DNA of 64,000 bases from contig JH720303.1 in assembly GCA_000231825.2 (NCBI GenBank), positions 1,574,574 through 1,638,573 of the forward strand. The letters are read 5' to 3'. Origin of the DNA: Tetrahymena elliotti 4EA. Taxonomy: Eukaryota > Ciliophora > Oligohymenophorea > Hymenostomatida > Tetrahymenidae. Within the stretch, counting starts at the first letter, position 1; every line of letters begins with the position of its first letter. The notes below the pieces were generated by a model. That model ran no database searches. It had not been told where the DNA came from and saw nothing but the letters and a program-made list of their open reading frames with translations. Of the stretch, positions 25,662-37,939 are shown in pieces. The position numbers were made by a program, and so were the translations under genes.

Positions 25662-27630
25662 ATGATGCAAGAATTGATGAAAAAGATGGCTTAAAAGTAG
25701 TCATAAGGATAAGATTAATAGGGATCAACTGAATCAGAAGAATAAAAAAGGGAAAAGGAAGAAAGAAAATAAAGATAATTAGAGGCAAGAAAATTAGTAG
25801 AATCTAAATTATTAAATTAGTCTTAAAATAATGCAGAAAGTTCAACTGAGCAGCCTGAATCAAATATAGTTTGCTCTAGTTCAGCTCCCCCTCCTCCACC
25901 CTTACTTATTTCTATTGTTACTAATTCCAATGCTCCTCCACCACCTCCTCTTATGATAAATCCACCAAGCATTGGTAATTCCTCCAAACCTAATTAGTAA
26001 AATGGAAAATAAAACCTACCTCAAACCCCAGTCATACCTTCTGTTTAACCAGCTTAAAAAAGTATAGCAAAATAATAGCCTTAAAAAGAATTAATTTCTG
26101 AAGAAAGTAAATAAACTTTAGCAAATTAGAGAAAAGAAGCTTAAAAACTACTTGAGCAAAAGCTATCAGGCAATAAAGCAGTTGAGAAATAGGAAGAGGC
26201 ATAGAATACATAAAATACTAATTAAGATGTAAAAATAATTATTTCATAATCAGCTCCTCCACCTCCACCTCTATTTAATATGAGTATTCCACCAAACAAT
26301 TTAAATAATATATCTATACCCCCTCCTCCTCCACCACCACCACCTGCATTCGAGATTTTGAATACAAAAAGCAATAACAATAATAACTAGAATTAAGCCT
26401 AGTAGCCTTAAGAATAGCAAAATAAAAAGAATTCTGTTCATATAAAATCGAATAATGAGGATATTTTTGAAAATGAATTGAAAAAAGAGATGTAAAATAA
26501 TATAAAAGCAGCTTAAAAATCTCTAGAAGAGTAAATTTCTAATAAAAATAAGAATTAGGATAATCCTAATTTAGAGGTTAAAAATTTTTCTTCAGCGAAT
26601 GTACCTCCACCTCCTCCTATTGGAATACTGATTCCACCTCCTCCTAATAGCAAAATTGATAATATTCCAACTATGAACTAACCTTCAAATTCAAATGAAT
26701 TTGAAACTCCTACTCCTTTAGACAATATTTAATCAAGTAAAATTTAAGAGTTGACTGGAAAAAAAAATTTAAATGATAGCTAGATCTAAAAAGAAGTATA
26801 AAGTGATTAAAATAAACATATTGAAAGCAGAAAAACTTAAATTTCTGTTGATAGCAAATATATTGCAGACTAATTAATAGGTAGACAAAGTAGCTAAAAT
26901 GAATCTCCTGTCAGAAAATCTAGAGCTCCAACTCATAAACCTATCCCTTAAATTTTTAATTTTTCAATAAATAAAGGCACAATTAACGAATTATTCTAAA
27001 ATGTACACGAAATCAATACATTAGCTCCTTGGAGTTCTTTCAAAAAAATTTAATTTAACACTATTAAAAATCATATCAGACAGTAAAAGTACCCTGAATA
27101 GAGTGTAAATTTGTTTCTTTTTAGAAAGACATTTAATAATTTTAAATATAAATGAAAAATTTAGGTTTTGTACTTTAAAAAATGTGCAGTATTGGTAGAT
27201 TAGTTAGAAGGATTCGTATAAAATAGCTATAATGATGAGAATCTTAAAAAGTACAGAAAAGCCACCTCTAGTATGATTGAGTAAAGAGAGTAGCAATTGT
27301 TAGCTCAAGAAAAGATTTAAAAAGAACAACAAGTTGTGAAATTAAACATAAAATTATATGATAAAACACTAAAATCCATGAATGCTTTGATGACCTAGAA
27401 AAGTGAGTAAAATTATTTTGAAGATTGCATTGCATTGAGAGATAATATAAAGGTAATATTTTAAACAATTCCATAGAAGTAAATTATAATTCAATTTTTT
27501 AAAAAAATCTAAACAGAGATTACAACAGCTGAAGACAAATATTGAATCAGAAACAAATGAAGAAGAAAGAACAAAAAAAATAAATTTCCTCAATAAAGAA
27601 CTAGCAGATCTTTTGTAATCAGGTAAGTGA
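25662..27630 (+). CDS. Polyproline-tract coiled-coil protein (FH1-like, no FH2)
   Basis: There are three exons (25662-27104, 27165-27452, 27517-27630) and 614 residues. The first 430 residues are Gln/Asn/Lys-rich with five or more Pro runs (APPPPPLL, APPPPPLM, APPPPPLFNM, a nine-Pro run near 26330, VPPPPPIG) separated by basic coiled-coil blocks. This resembles formin FH1 or WASP-family regions that bind profilin and SH3 domains. The C-terminal 180 residues are helical (LVDQLEGFVQNSYNDENLKK, then long Glu/Lys/Gln heptads). They include YFEDCIALRDNIKRLQQLK, which resembles a UVR-type motif. I see no FH2, WH2 or VCA motif, so it is not a formin. An actin-regulatory scaffold is the best guess. 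Without the first intron the frame hits TGA near 27155, so that intron is needed. Confidence 0.7.
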
Positions 27631-27866
27631 AGCTAAGAAGATAATGAACAAAAAAATGAATTTATAAATAAAAAATTAGTTAATATATAAAAGAAAAAAA
27701 TTAATATAATATGCAATGTAAAATAAAATATTTCTTTAAAAAAATTGTTTATTTTGATATTATTTCTTCTCATAATTTTATTTATTCAAATACAATTGTC
27801 ATCTATGTTTATTAATAATATTCATTTTTTTTCATTATCTTGATTAATTATAAATCTAATTTAAGA

Positions 27867-28925
27867 TCAGCTTATTGGATAGAATTCTATAATTGAAATT
27901 GAAGAATTATCAACAATAGCCATTTTAAGTTTTACTGTTTCAGCTAAGAAATTTATTTCACTGTAATCTTCACATTACAAATCTCTGCTTTCTACACTTT
28001 TTAATATTAAATAAATAATAAGCTTTTAAAATGTTTGAATATTTTTATATTTACTCTTTAATCATCAAGTAAAATGAACAACTCTAAGCTTAAAAGTCAT
28101 TTTATGAGTTAAATATAGAAAATATAGGTATTTCTTTTGAAGCTAGATTATTTAATTTCAAACATATTTGATTTTCTAATTCAGAAGATTCACTATGAAG
28201 AATCTTCTACCCAATATTTAAAAAGTTTAATATCTTCTTTATTTCTAAATCAATATTCACTCTATTTTTAAAAATACTCTTTATGAATAGTTTTCATAAA
28301 TTGTCTAGTTTTAATAAATTTTAATAGACTTGAAAAGGAAATTATATATTTTTTTACCTTTTTGCAAACTTACCTTGCTATCTAATATCTGTATATACTT
28401 AAAATGTCATCATTGAATTGAATGCAGAATCAAATTTAATTTTTTAAAGGATCTAATAAAACGCAATAACTTTCTCATATATCTTTGATTCCTCAGATAA
28501 TAGGTTTACCTTACTTTATTCTTAATTCTAAAGTATTAAATAATAATCGTTAGCATCATTATCCTCTACTAAGGCTTTTTTAAAGTATAATGAAGCACAG
28601 CCAATTTAAAATAAATATAATGATTCTTCTAAAAAGCAAAACCACTCTGTGCCGCATTTAAATCCACATTTTTTTGCTTTGAGAATATTTCCTTTTTCTT
28701 TAATAGGACAGTAGAACTATTGTAAAAATAATGATATATTTTTAAAAAGAACATAAAAATTTACAACAGAGAGCTCTCCAATATAAACCAAAGAAATTTT
28801 TGATGAATCTTGAATTTTTGATAATTTATTCAAGTGATTATTGTATTGCTCTGCTATTTCTGTTAAATTTCTATTTAAAAAACAATTTAAAAAATTAAAA
28901 AAACCAACTAAATAGCTTACGACAT
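27867..28925 (-). CDS. Unrecognised 284-residue protein with a five-base first exon
   Basis: I do not recognise the family. Four exons restore one frame: 28921-28925 (ATGTC only), 28358-28870, 28055-28261 and 27867-27996. The summed length is 855 nt. The protein begins MSNLTEIAEQYNNHLNKL, continues ISLVYIGELSVVNFYVLF and KAKKCGFKCGTEWFCFLEE. It ends LAETVKLKMAIVDNSSISII-EFYPIS before TGA at 27867. It is mainly helical; the middle (SLYFKKALVEDNDANDYYL) hints at TPR/14-3-3-like packing, though not convincingly. Introns are 50, 96 and 58 nt with GT-AG ends. It converges on the polyproline gene and sits head-to-tail with BCD1. The tiny first exon is inferred from frame and splice sites. Confidence 0.55.
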
Positions 28926-29089
28926 TAGAATGAATAAATGAATTAATTAATTTATTAAAGATTTACAAAGAGATAATTTTTTTATTAATTTTTTTACAAA
29001 AATAGGATAAAAGATATAAATTTATAAAGAGTATCAAAAAACACATTTAATATTAGATTAGATGCTTTAATAGTTTGCTTTTTTAGATA

Positions 29090-30406
29090 TCATTACTATT
29101 ATTAATAAAACAGACATTTATATTTCTCAGTAAATGGTTGTAAGAATTTTTTATTAACAAGGAAAATTTCTGGGAATTCATTAATTTTAGCACCATGAAG
29201 AGTGTTGTAAATAAAGCAGTCAGGATGAATTTCTACCATTTAATATTCAGACCAAAATTATTTGTTAATATTTTCTCTTTCTCTATATTCATTAGGAATT
29301 TCCATATCTAAATAACTTTATGGAACAGTAAAAGACCATTGCAAATTTAAGTTATCTTTGGTTTTTGTTTCTACTATATCCACAATACGATATCTATTTT
29401 TTATGAATATGCTTAATTCTTTATTTTCTAGCTATTTTTGAACTCCTGCACTGCTAAAATCTACATTTTCTTTTAATAACAATTCATCATCAAATAATTT
29501 TGTTTCACCACTTTTCAAAACATGTGACCAAAATATATTTTCAGGGATAGGATCAACTAATTTTCTGATTAACTTTTCTTATAATTTTACTTTTTCTTCT
29601 TAAACTTAATTATCTCCTTCTTTAATAGGATTCTCAGGTACTCCTTAAGCTTAATTTTAAAAGTAGACTATCTGAACTTCCAATAACCAATATATTAGTT
29701 TATTCTTCATGTAGTAAAATGAAATATTCTCTCTATGTCTCTTCATGATAGTTGGTGCAAAAACTAAATCTATTTTATGTTTTTTACGAGCATATATTTT
29801 TAATAGTTTCAATCTTAATAGTTCAGGATTGTGGTTAACAAAACTAAGTTTTTTACGGATGTATTCAGTACCTTCTAAAGTCTATTTTAAATATTAATAA
29901 TCCTTTTATGCTGTTGCTTCTGTATAACTATTTTTATCAACGTATCCAATATAATTAGGCTTTCCACTACAATTAAATTAAACTTTGTGATCCTTTGAAC
30001 ACTAAAGGCTACAAGTTTTTTTTAAACATCCTGGGCAAGTATATTTATGATCTTTAACTTTACAAATAAAACACTTTTTTTGCTTCTCCTTTTCTTCTTC
30101 TGATAATTATTACTGATTATTAGGTGTGAATAATTCATCTTAAGAAAGCTCTCTCTAAATTTCTTCGATGATTTAATTTTACTCATCTATTTATTCTTTT
30201 GTTAGTTCTTCTTCAGTTTCTATTCCCTCCTTTAATTGCTTTGTTTTTACTATTTTTTTATTTTATTCTTCATCCTAATTAAAGAAAGCTTACAACTCCC
30301 TATAATCTTCTAAATCAGCTTCATGCTCAAGCTCTTCATCTAGCTACCTAGCTTTTAAAAACAATAGTTCTAAAGTACGCTTATCTTCCTCTCTTAAATT
30401 ATCCAT
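29090..30406 (-). CDS. BCD1: Box C/D snoRNA protein 1 (HIT-type zinc finger)
   Basis: Single exon, 438 residues. An acidic coiled-coil N-terminus (MDNLREEDKRTLELLF) precedes a HIT zinc finger at residues about 118-155: KCFICKVKDHKYTCPGC, then KKTCSLQCSKDHKVQFNC, with the expected Cys/His ligands. The C-terminal half holds the BCD1/ZNHIT6-specific helical domain, ending in the family's hallmark YNTLHGAKINEFPEIFLV. BCD1 is an essential assembly factor for box C/D snoRNPs (with Rvb1/2, NUFIP, Nop58), acting in the nucleus on pre-rRNA processing and 2'-O-methylation. The length fits. The closely spaced upstream neighbour on the opposite strand (from 30994) suggests a short divergent promoter region. 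Confidence 0.88.
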
Positions 30407-30993
30407 TTTATACAAAAAAATTAATGCTTTTTTATTCTTAATTATAAATATTTTTATCAAAAATTGATTTTGGTTTTAATTGAAAAAGATAATTTCTACT
30501 TAAATAGATTGATCTATTTTTATTGCTTTCTAAACCTTAAATTTAATATTAATAATTTTCAACTGCAAAATTAGTATTTTTTATTTTTGAGCATTTTTTA
30601 ATAAAATTAAAATCAAATATTTCTTTTGATCTAGCTAATAAACACTATCAAAAACAATTATTAGATTTATTTTACTTGAGCAAAAACTTAAATAAAACTT
30701 GAAAATGAATTTGAGATGAAATACTTTAATTATGACCATTTTTTTCTGAAATAAAACAAAAAACTTTTACTCAAATATTGAATGTAGGATTAGTAATTGA
30801 AATAGTTGAAACTTCATTTTGCTTTTTGTTTGCGAAATAATATTAATAAGAGGTTCTAATTGATTATATAATAAGCATAAAGAAAAAACTCACTTTTTAG
30901 ATAAATTATTAATAATTCATTGTATTCATCAAAATTTTAAGAAATAATAAAATTTCATAAATATTAAAAAGTTGAAGAGTGTTTTTTTACAAA
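30407..30993. other. Divergent promoter region of BCD1 and the PG-rich repeat gene
   Basis: About 590 bases between two divergent starts. AT-rich throughout, with no recognisable element beyond A/T tracts. Confidence 0.45.
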
Positions 30994-32314
30994 ATGTAGT
31001 CGTCAATTAACTCTATATCAACAGCGAGCTTAGATAAAATCAATTATAGATAAAAAGGAAAAAATTCAGATGGTAGAATAATGAAAGGTTTTATAAGAGA
31101 TGCATCCTCAAAAATTAGTGTTGGATCAATTCCTTCGAAATTCGAAACTATTGTTTACAATAATAACAATAACAAAGCTTTTGGATCTTCATAACTTAGA
31201 TTTACTTCTTAAGATGCTGATCTACCAGGCCCAGGTTATTATGAAGCACCAACAAACAGTACAATTCTTTTTGGAGAAAAGGAATCAATTTCAAAGAAAG
31301 GATATGGAAATGGTTTTGTTAGTACAGCAGAAAGAAATACATTTTAAACTAGATATTTGAATAGTGGACCAGGCCCTGGAACTTATTCTACAGATGTTAG
31401 TTTAATGAGTAAAGCCTCATAATCTACTACAAGCTTGAAAGGTAAATTGCTTAATTTAATTTACATCCTAAAAAAGATAAATTAAAAAATAATTTTTATG
31501 CAAATAATATCTGTTAATTACTTTGTAAATTTGTTAATATTCATGCTATTCAAAACTATTTAATATAAATAAAGGTTAATCAATGTTCCTCTCTAAATAA
31601 AGAAATACTAAAACTATGGAAAACATAAATAAAGTAATTGTTGAAACACCAGGACCTGGTGAATATAACCCAGAATTATAGAAAAGAGAAAATACATATA
31701 AAAGTAGTTTTATTTCTCGTTGTAATAGAGAAAAATATTTAAATAGTAACTAAAATCCTGCACCTGGTGAATACAATATTAAAAGATAAATTATTTAAAA
31801 GAAACCTTACCCTCATAAAGGATATTTAAGCAGTTTTTGTAATCCTGTAGAAAAACATTAAAAAGCAGATTACATGAAGGAGTTAATTCACTTTTTAGAA
31901 AATGGTAAAAAAAAACTTTTAGTTGGAACAAGTTAGCCCATACCTGAAATAGAAACTTAGTAACCTGCTCCAACAACATATGATCCAAAATTACCATCAT
32001 TTAAACCAGAGTATCTTAACACTTAAGCAACCTCTAATTTTAAGGAAGGTGTCAAAAATAGATTTGGAGATTTAAAAGATAGATCCAAAGAAAAAAAACC
32101 TTTCCCAGGTCCATAAGAGTATAAAGTAGAAGATTACGGCTTCACAAAAGTAGGACAAGAAGAAGCTTTAGTCTCAGGTTCTGCATTTATGTCAGAAAGT
32201 GCAAGAAAGCCCTATGGAGATTATGATAAAAAATTGGGTCCATCAAGATCTGTACCATATATTTTACCTAAAAAGAAATCTTTCCATTTAAATTTAGGAA
32301 GAAAGTTTGTATGA
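30994..32314 (+). CDS. Sperm-tail PG-rich repeat (STPG/ODF3-like) axonemal protein
   Basis: Two exons (30994-31441 and 31575-32314) and 395 residues. It contains spaced SHIPPO-type motifs: LPGPGYYEAP, SGPGPGTYSTD, ETPGPGEYNPE, NPAPGEYNIK, QPAPTTYDPK, PFPGPQEYKVED. Between them are the usual Ser/Gly/Phe-rich linkers ending in short basic loops. Proteins of this family decorate or lie inside axonemal microtubules, and STPG1/STPG2/ODF3 are the nearest named relatives. The number and spacing of repeats and the length fit STPG1-like proteins best, but several paralogues exist in ciliates. The intron (31442-31574) is in phase. The N-terminus is basic, Ser-rich and otherwise featureless. Confidence 0.85.
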
Positions 32315-32713
32315 AGCGATAAGCTTGTTTATGTCTATATAATTTATAAAACTTATTTATTCATTAAAATACTAAAATAAAAAAGACTTAATTTAATTTA
32401 AAAATTATTTTTTTTAAAAATACTCAAATCAATACCCCTTAATTAGATTAACTTTTATTATCAATAATTATTTTGTTAATTTATTTTTATAAAAATTAAT
32501 ACTTATCAGTTTAATTGAAAATTAATTAGACAATAAACCTAAATTCGTATGTTTTACTTACCTTTATTGATTTTGTTTTTGATTAAAAAATTTTAAATAT
32601 AATGAATTGATGAGTTGAGTTTTTTTAGGAGGATATTTAATTAGAAAATAAATTACATTAAACTTAAATTTACTCTAACTTATTCCTTATAGTAATTAGC
32701 TAAAGATCTGATC
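32315..32713. other. Intergenic spacer
   Basis: 3' flank of the PG-rich repeat gene facing a small minus-strand candidate. A/T-rich, with no signal seen. Confidence 0.4.
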
Positions 32714-32995
32714 TCAAAATTAAACCCAAACGAAGATTAATAAATACTAATACTAGTTTGAACATTTTTTTTGTAGGTAGTTAAATAAAAAATATTTTTT
32801 TTATAAATTTAATTAGAAATAAAAAAAATAATTTTAATAGATTTTGAATTGATAATCCAAAGCTTTCCTTAGATAAATACAATTTAATGCTCTGCTTTTT
32901 TTGTTCAAATTCTTTTAAATAGCAAAAATATTTTCAACTAAACCTCTTGGTACTATTTTTCCAAAAAGTAATAAATATTTTTATAGATATGGCAT
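32714..32995 (-). CDS. Possible small protein, unrecognised
   Basis: A 93-residue frame from ATG 32995 to TGA 32714. The first 55 residues (MPYLQKYLLLFGKIVPRGLV, then ENIFAIQKNLNKKSRALNC) have a normal amino-acid mix with Gly, Pro, Arg and Val. After about residue 55 the composition becomes Phe/Tyr/Lys/Asn-rich like non-coding AT DNA, so the real gene may splice away there. No homologue is recognised. Because only TGA stops translation, open frames of this length are fairly common by chance. Confidence 0.3.
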
Positions 32996-33200
32996 TTATA
33001 ATATTAAATTAAAATAAAATTTGAAAAGTAGAATGATTAACCGAAACTAATGGATATTGATATACATTCATTCATTACATTTAGTTATTTATTATATAAT
33101 TTTATTTGTTATTTATTTAATTTCTTTTGATAAAAAGTTCTTCGTACTTATTTATAACTTTGCCTATAGATTCTACTAAATTAATACTCATTACTTCTAC

Positions 33201-33835
33201 TCAATCTGATTCATCTCCATGATTATCTTTTTTCATTGTAATCTAAATAGTTAGTTTAAAACAAATATTATAAATTATAATATTTAATAATTATTCTAAT
33301 ATTTGTAAATATTATTCATGTTAATTACGGGTTTTGTTTTGCGGATAGCCTTTTTAGAAATATTAGGGAAACTGAATTTCTTATAAATTTTGAAGAAGCC
33401 AGCGAATTTTTTATCTGTTTAAAATAAAAAAAATATTTTAATTGATACTTTCATTATAGCTCTTAAATTCTTTACTTATTAACAATTCTTTGCTCTTTTT
33501 AACAGGGAACAAAGGTAAAATTTATTTTTTCATATATTTTTATGTTTCTTTATCTTGCTTGGAAACGACTATTGATTCATGGTCTTTTTAAGCCAACTCT
33601 TGATCTTCATCACTTTTTAAATTTAATTGAACACCATCAAGTCTTTAAATGTTAAACTATTTAAATAATATAAAAATAAGGTTTGTATTATGCAAAACTG
33701 AATTGCTTTGATTGATTTTACATCTGCAGGTACTTGGAATAAATAGATTTTTTTATTATTTAAATCATCTTCACTGATTGAGACTGAAGAGAATTCAACA
33801 TCTTCGTATCCTGTTAATTATTCAAGTTATGACAT
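33201..33835 (-). CDS. Small four-exon protein, possibly an RPA34/PAF49-like Pol I subunit
   Basis: Exons at 33699-33835, 33449-33642, 33329-33414 and 33201-33242 join in frame to 152 residues. The sequence MSQLEQLTGYEDVEFSSVSI, then KKIYLFQVPADVKSIKAIQ, then LDGVQLNLKSDEDQELA resembles the start of the RPA34.5/PAF49 dimerisation module, where a hydrophobic strand ending in a Q-x-P-A-D-type turn precedes a short strand. The C-terminus is Lys-rich and then acidic (KKDNHGDESD), also usual for that subunit. The match is short, so this is a suggestion only. One inferred intron is just 34 nt (33415-33448). The frame stays open upstream as far as about 34110 with coding-like sequence (FKTYIHLEYRILHFKQIKEF), so the true start may lie further 5', possibly at 34202. 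Confidence 0.5.
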
Positions 33836-34416
33836 CTTTGTATGATTACCTATTGCTTTATAGTAGTAATATTAAGATTTAAACTCTTTGATTTGCTTAA
33901 AGTGTAATATTCTATATTCTAAATGAATATATGTTTTAAATAATTTATATCTTGTTATTATTTAATTATTTTGCTGTTATTTTTGTATACTTATTTTTAG
34001 ATTAATCTGTAGTAAAGGATCTACTATTCTTTATTTAATTAGATTTTAGTATTTGCTTTATATTCTTTATTTCATTTACTTTAACTCAACCTTAATCAGT
34101 ATCAATCATTCATTTTATTTTTCTACCACACAGACTAAACGAATCTCTTTCAAAATTAATACAGTTTAATACGCTAAAATAAATGTGCGCTTATAGCTCC
34201 ATTTTTTGAATTTACTGATTTATAATTTGAAAGTTAGAAATTTCTAATATATTTTGCAAAAAAAAAATATTTATTGCTTAAGTAGTGGTTTTAATTAATA
34301 ATCTAAATTATTTATATAATTTAAAGTATCTAATATTCAACAAAGTAGATATCAATTATTTGTGTAGAATTTACAACTTTACATATTAACTATTAAATTG
34401 TACACGCTATCTTTGA
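33836..34416. other. Region between divergent genes, possibly holding an upstream exon
   Basis: On the minus strand this stays open with moderately coding-like residues from about 34110 to 33836 and carries an ATG at 34202 (MELQAHIYFS). It could be a 5' extension of the neighbouring small gene or its 5' UTR. The last 200 bases precede the polymerase gene. Confidence 0.35.
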
Positions 34417-37400
34417 ATGATTACTTTTTTGAAGAGATTAACTAACAAAAAAACATCAATTTCTTAACCAATTTAAAGGTTTTGTACTGCTAGTCCAAAC
34501 TCTTAGGTTATAGGAGATTATGTTATCAAATCTAAAATGAGTGGACATTCATCTGAAAATTTATATGAAAAATACAAAAATTTTTACAATGTTTAAATAG
34601 AAAAAATCAACATCCCTGGCACAACAATAGTAAAGAATAGAGATTAGGCTCACAAAGTTGTTAAAATCTTAAAAAGCTTACCAAACAGGTAAATTATCTT
34701 TAAATTAGTTATTTATGAAATGATAAAATATGATTTAGAGAACATGCATGGGATACAGAAACTATAGATGTAGATGCTAAGTAAGAGTCTCCTATTGGAA
34801 AAGGAAAGATTATTTGTGCTTCTGCATTTTGTGGTGTTGATGTAGATTTTGGAAATGGTCCAAGTATTACACTTAAATTGTTCATATAAATTTAATTACT
34901 TATTTCAGACATAATTAAAGAGATACTCATTTATTTTAATTCATAAAAAATAGGATTGTTTATTGATAATTTTGCTTAAAACACTGATTTAATCTTAATT
35001 TTTAAGGAGTATCTGGAAGATTCTAGATATAAAAAAATATGGCATAATTATGGATTTGATCGTCATATTTTTTATAATCATGGTATTGATGTACAAGGAT
35101 TTGGAGGTGATACCATGCATTTGGCAAGATTAGCAGATCCAAGTAGAGGTCCAAAAGAATACAGCTTAGCTAATGTTACAAAGCATTATGAGGAGGAAAT
35201 TAAATATTTAAAGAGGTCATTATTAACAGATCTTAGAAAAAGTATAGATGTTAACTGTTAAGAACTTCAAGAAATATTATCAGCACTTTAGAAAGGAGCA
35301 GATTTACCTCATGATATAATATAAAAATTCTAACTTTTCAGATTTAATACAAGGGAAGAATAAATTAAATTTATAAATGATCAGATATCAAAATGGGTGA
35401 TAAAAAAGCAGCCTGCTTATTTATTTGAAAAGTACTACTTAAATACAAACTTAAAAACTAATATGAAAACACTTTTTGGTAAGAAAAAATACTTGAAAGA
35501 CGGAAAAGAAGGTAAAACTATTGAGTTCCCAAATACCATTCGTATGCACACAGATCCAGAGCTTATTGAAAAATGGGTTCATTACTCTTGTTTGGATGCT
35601 GAAATTACTTTCTTTGTCTTTTAAGTTTTAAAAGAAGAGCTTAAAAGTTTAAGCACGGATTTTGAGGATATGAGAAATATGTTAGATTTGTACAATAAAT
35701 ACTGGAAACCTTTTGGTGAAATATTAACTGATTTAGAGAGAAGAGGTTTCGAGCTTAATTTAGAACATTTAGAAGTAACTAATTTCTTTAAATGAATAAA
35801 TTTTAAAATTGCTTTATAGAAAATAAGAGTTTAGGCTGAAAATGATATGATCAAATTGGAAAAGTAATTCTTAGATTGGGTTTGCTCAACACAACCAGGA
35901 TTAGAATAATTTAACTATTCCTCAACTCAATAACTTCAATAATTATTTTTTGCACCTTTCAAGAGAAAGAAAAGAATTACTAAAGATAAAGTAGAAGCTA
36001 ATTTGGATGATAGAGAAAAAAAAGACCTTTAAGGATTTAAGAGTTTTGAAGAAAATAGTGCTATTGATGACGATGAAGACATTTACAGATAATAGAATGA
36101 CCAGAATGACGATTTAGATGATGAAGATGAAGAGGACTCCTCATAAAAAAAAAGACTTTTTAAAAAAGCAAAACCTCAAGATGAAGATGATGATGGTTAT
36201 CTTTCAGATGGTCGTAAAAAATCAGTTCGTAAAGAAGAAGACGACATCCCTGCTACAAAGGCTTTCAAAGTCCTTAACAATAAGGTAATTAAGATTGTTA
36301 CAAAATAAATATAAATAACTATTTTAAATAGGGATTCATTCCAGAAGGAAAGAAAAAGCCTCCTAAACAATTAGATATGAATATTACTGGTCTCGGTTTA
36401 GATATTATTAGTTTTACTGATACTGGAATGCCTGCTGCTGATCTTCCTGTTTTAAAAATTTTAGCAGGTAACCCTAAAAAGGGAAACTTTGGAGCAATAG
36501 GTATGATTATAAGATAACTAGATAATCTCATGTAAATATATTTTTAAATAATTAGGTGAGTTTTATAAATAGAAGGGAGATGAAGAAACAGGTAAAAAGG
36601 CATCTCAAGCTATTGAGTCTTTAATTTAACTCAAATAGGTAGAAACACTTTTAACAACATTTATTATTCCACTCAGAGAATTAGCAGACAAAGATGGTAG
36701 AATACATTGCTCACTTAACATGAACACAGAAACAGGAAGAATTTCAGCTAGAAAGCCAAATTTGATGAATCAACCTTCACATGATAAAGATGTTTACAAA
36801 ATTCGTAGTGCTTTTTAAGCTGGAAAAGGTAAAAAACTTATTGTAGCTGATTATGGTTAATTAGAACTTAGAATTCTTGCTCATATGACAAACTGCAAAG
36901 CTATGATTGATGCATTTAAAATGGGTAATTTAATATTGAATGATTAATATAAAAATAATAAATAATAATTTTTATAATTTATTTATAATTTTTATAATTA
37001 AGGTGGTGATTTTCATAGTAGAACTGCTATGGGTATGTATCCCAAGCTTAAAGAAGAAATTGAAAAGGGTGAACTACTCTTAGAATGGGATAAGTCTCAA
37101 GGAGAGCCCCCTGCACCCTTACTCAAAGATAAGTATTCAAGTGAAAGAAAGAAAGCAAAGATGATGAATTTCTCGATAGCATATGGAAAAAGTGCACATG
37201 GTTTTTCTAAAGATTGGAATTGCTCTATGAAAGAAGCTTAGGAAGCACTTGATGCTTGGTTTGCTGACAGAAAGGAAGTAAAAGACTGGTAAGATAACAC
37301 TAAGAAAATTGCTTTGGAACATGGTTACACATAAACAATGATGGGAAGATACAGAAACCTAGAAAGGCTAACTCATTCAAAGAGTGCTAGACATTTAGTT

Positions 37401-37740
37401 TAACATGGCTTAAGAGCTTCTATTAATACACCCATTTAAGGTGGAGCAGCAGATCTAGTTATTGCAGCTATGGTTAAAGTATCAAAAGATCCTAAGCTTA
37501 ATGAACTTGGTTACAAGCTTTTACTTTAAATTCATGATGAATTGATTCTTGTAAAATGTTTTTTCATTTTTTAATTAATTTTAAAATTTATTTGAATACA
37601 AATAGGAAGGACCAGAAGAGCATGCACAAGAAGCTTTATAAAGAGTAATAGAAATAATGGAAAATCCTTTAGATGCTGAATTGCTACTTAAGATGGAAGT
37701 AGATGCTAAAGTTGGCAATAATTGGTATGAATGCAAATGA
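34417..37740 (+). CDS. Organellar family-A DNA polymerase (plant organellar polymerase-like), mitochondrial
   Basis: Eight exons with introns at 34689-34738, 34864-34953, 35775-35819, 36285-36331, 36501-36555, 36925-37002 and 37551-37605; 967 residues. The N-terminus (MITFLKRLTNKKTSISQPIQ) is a likely mitochondrial presequence. A DnaQ-type 3'-5' exonuclease follows (AWDTETI for Exo I, WHNYGFDRHIFYNHGID for Exo II, YSCLDAEITFF for Exo III). The polymerase domain has motif A VADYGQLELRILAHM, motif B KKAKMMNFSIAYGKSAHGFS and motif C QIHDELI, plus NTETGRISARKPNLMNQP. This is the POP architecture used by plants and protists in place of Pol gamma. An acidic Asp/Glu/Lys-rich insert (residues about 480-560) sits between exonuclease and palm. 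It should replicate and repair the mitochondrial genome. Confidence 0.92.
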
Positions 37741-37939
37741 AAAAATAAAAATTTCAATAAAAATATTAAAAATCTAACAAAATTAATTTCAAAAATGTTT
37801 TTAAATCTTCAAATTTATTTTTCTTTTATACAATTATATGATTTATATTAAATTAAAATTATCAAATATTTATTAAAATTCTCTTTTGATTTATTGACTC
37901 TCATCTATCTATCAGAAAACGTTTTTATATTTAAAGTTT

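Noticed and set aside
27165..27189. Possible 25-nt intron GTTTTG...GTGCAG in the polyproline gene
   Set aside because: An ordinary 60-nt intron at 27105-27164 restores the frame and avoids the TGA, so the ultra-short one is not needed.
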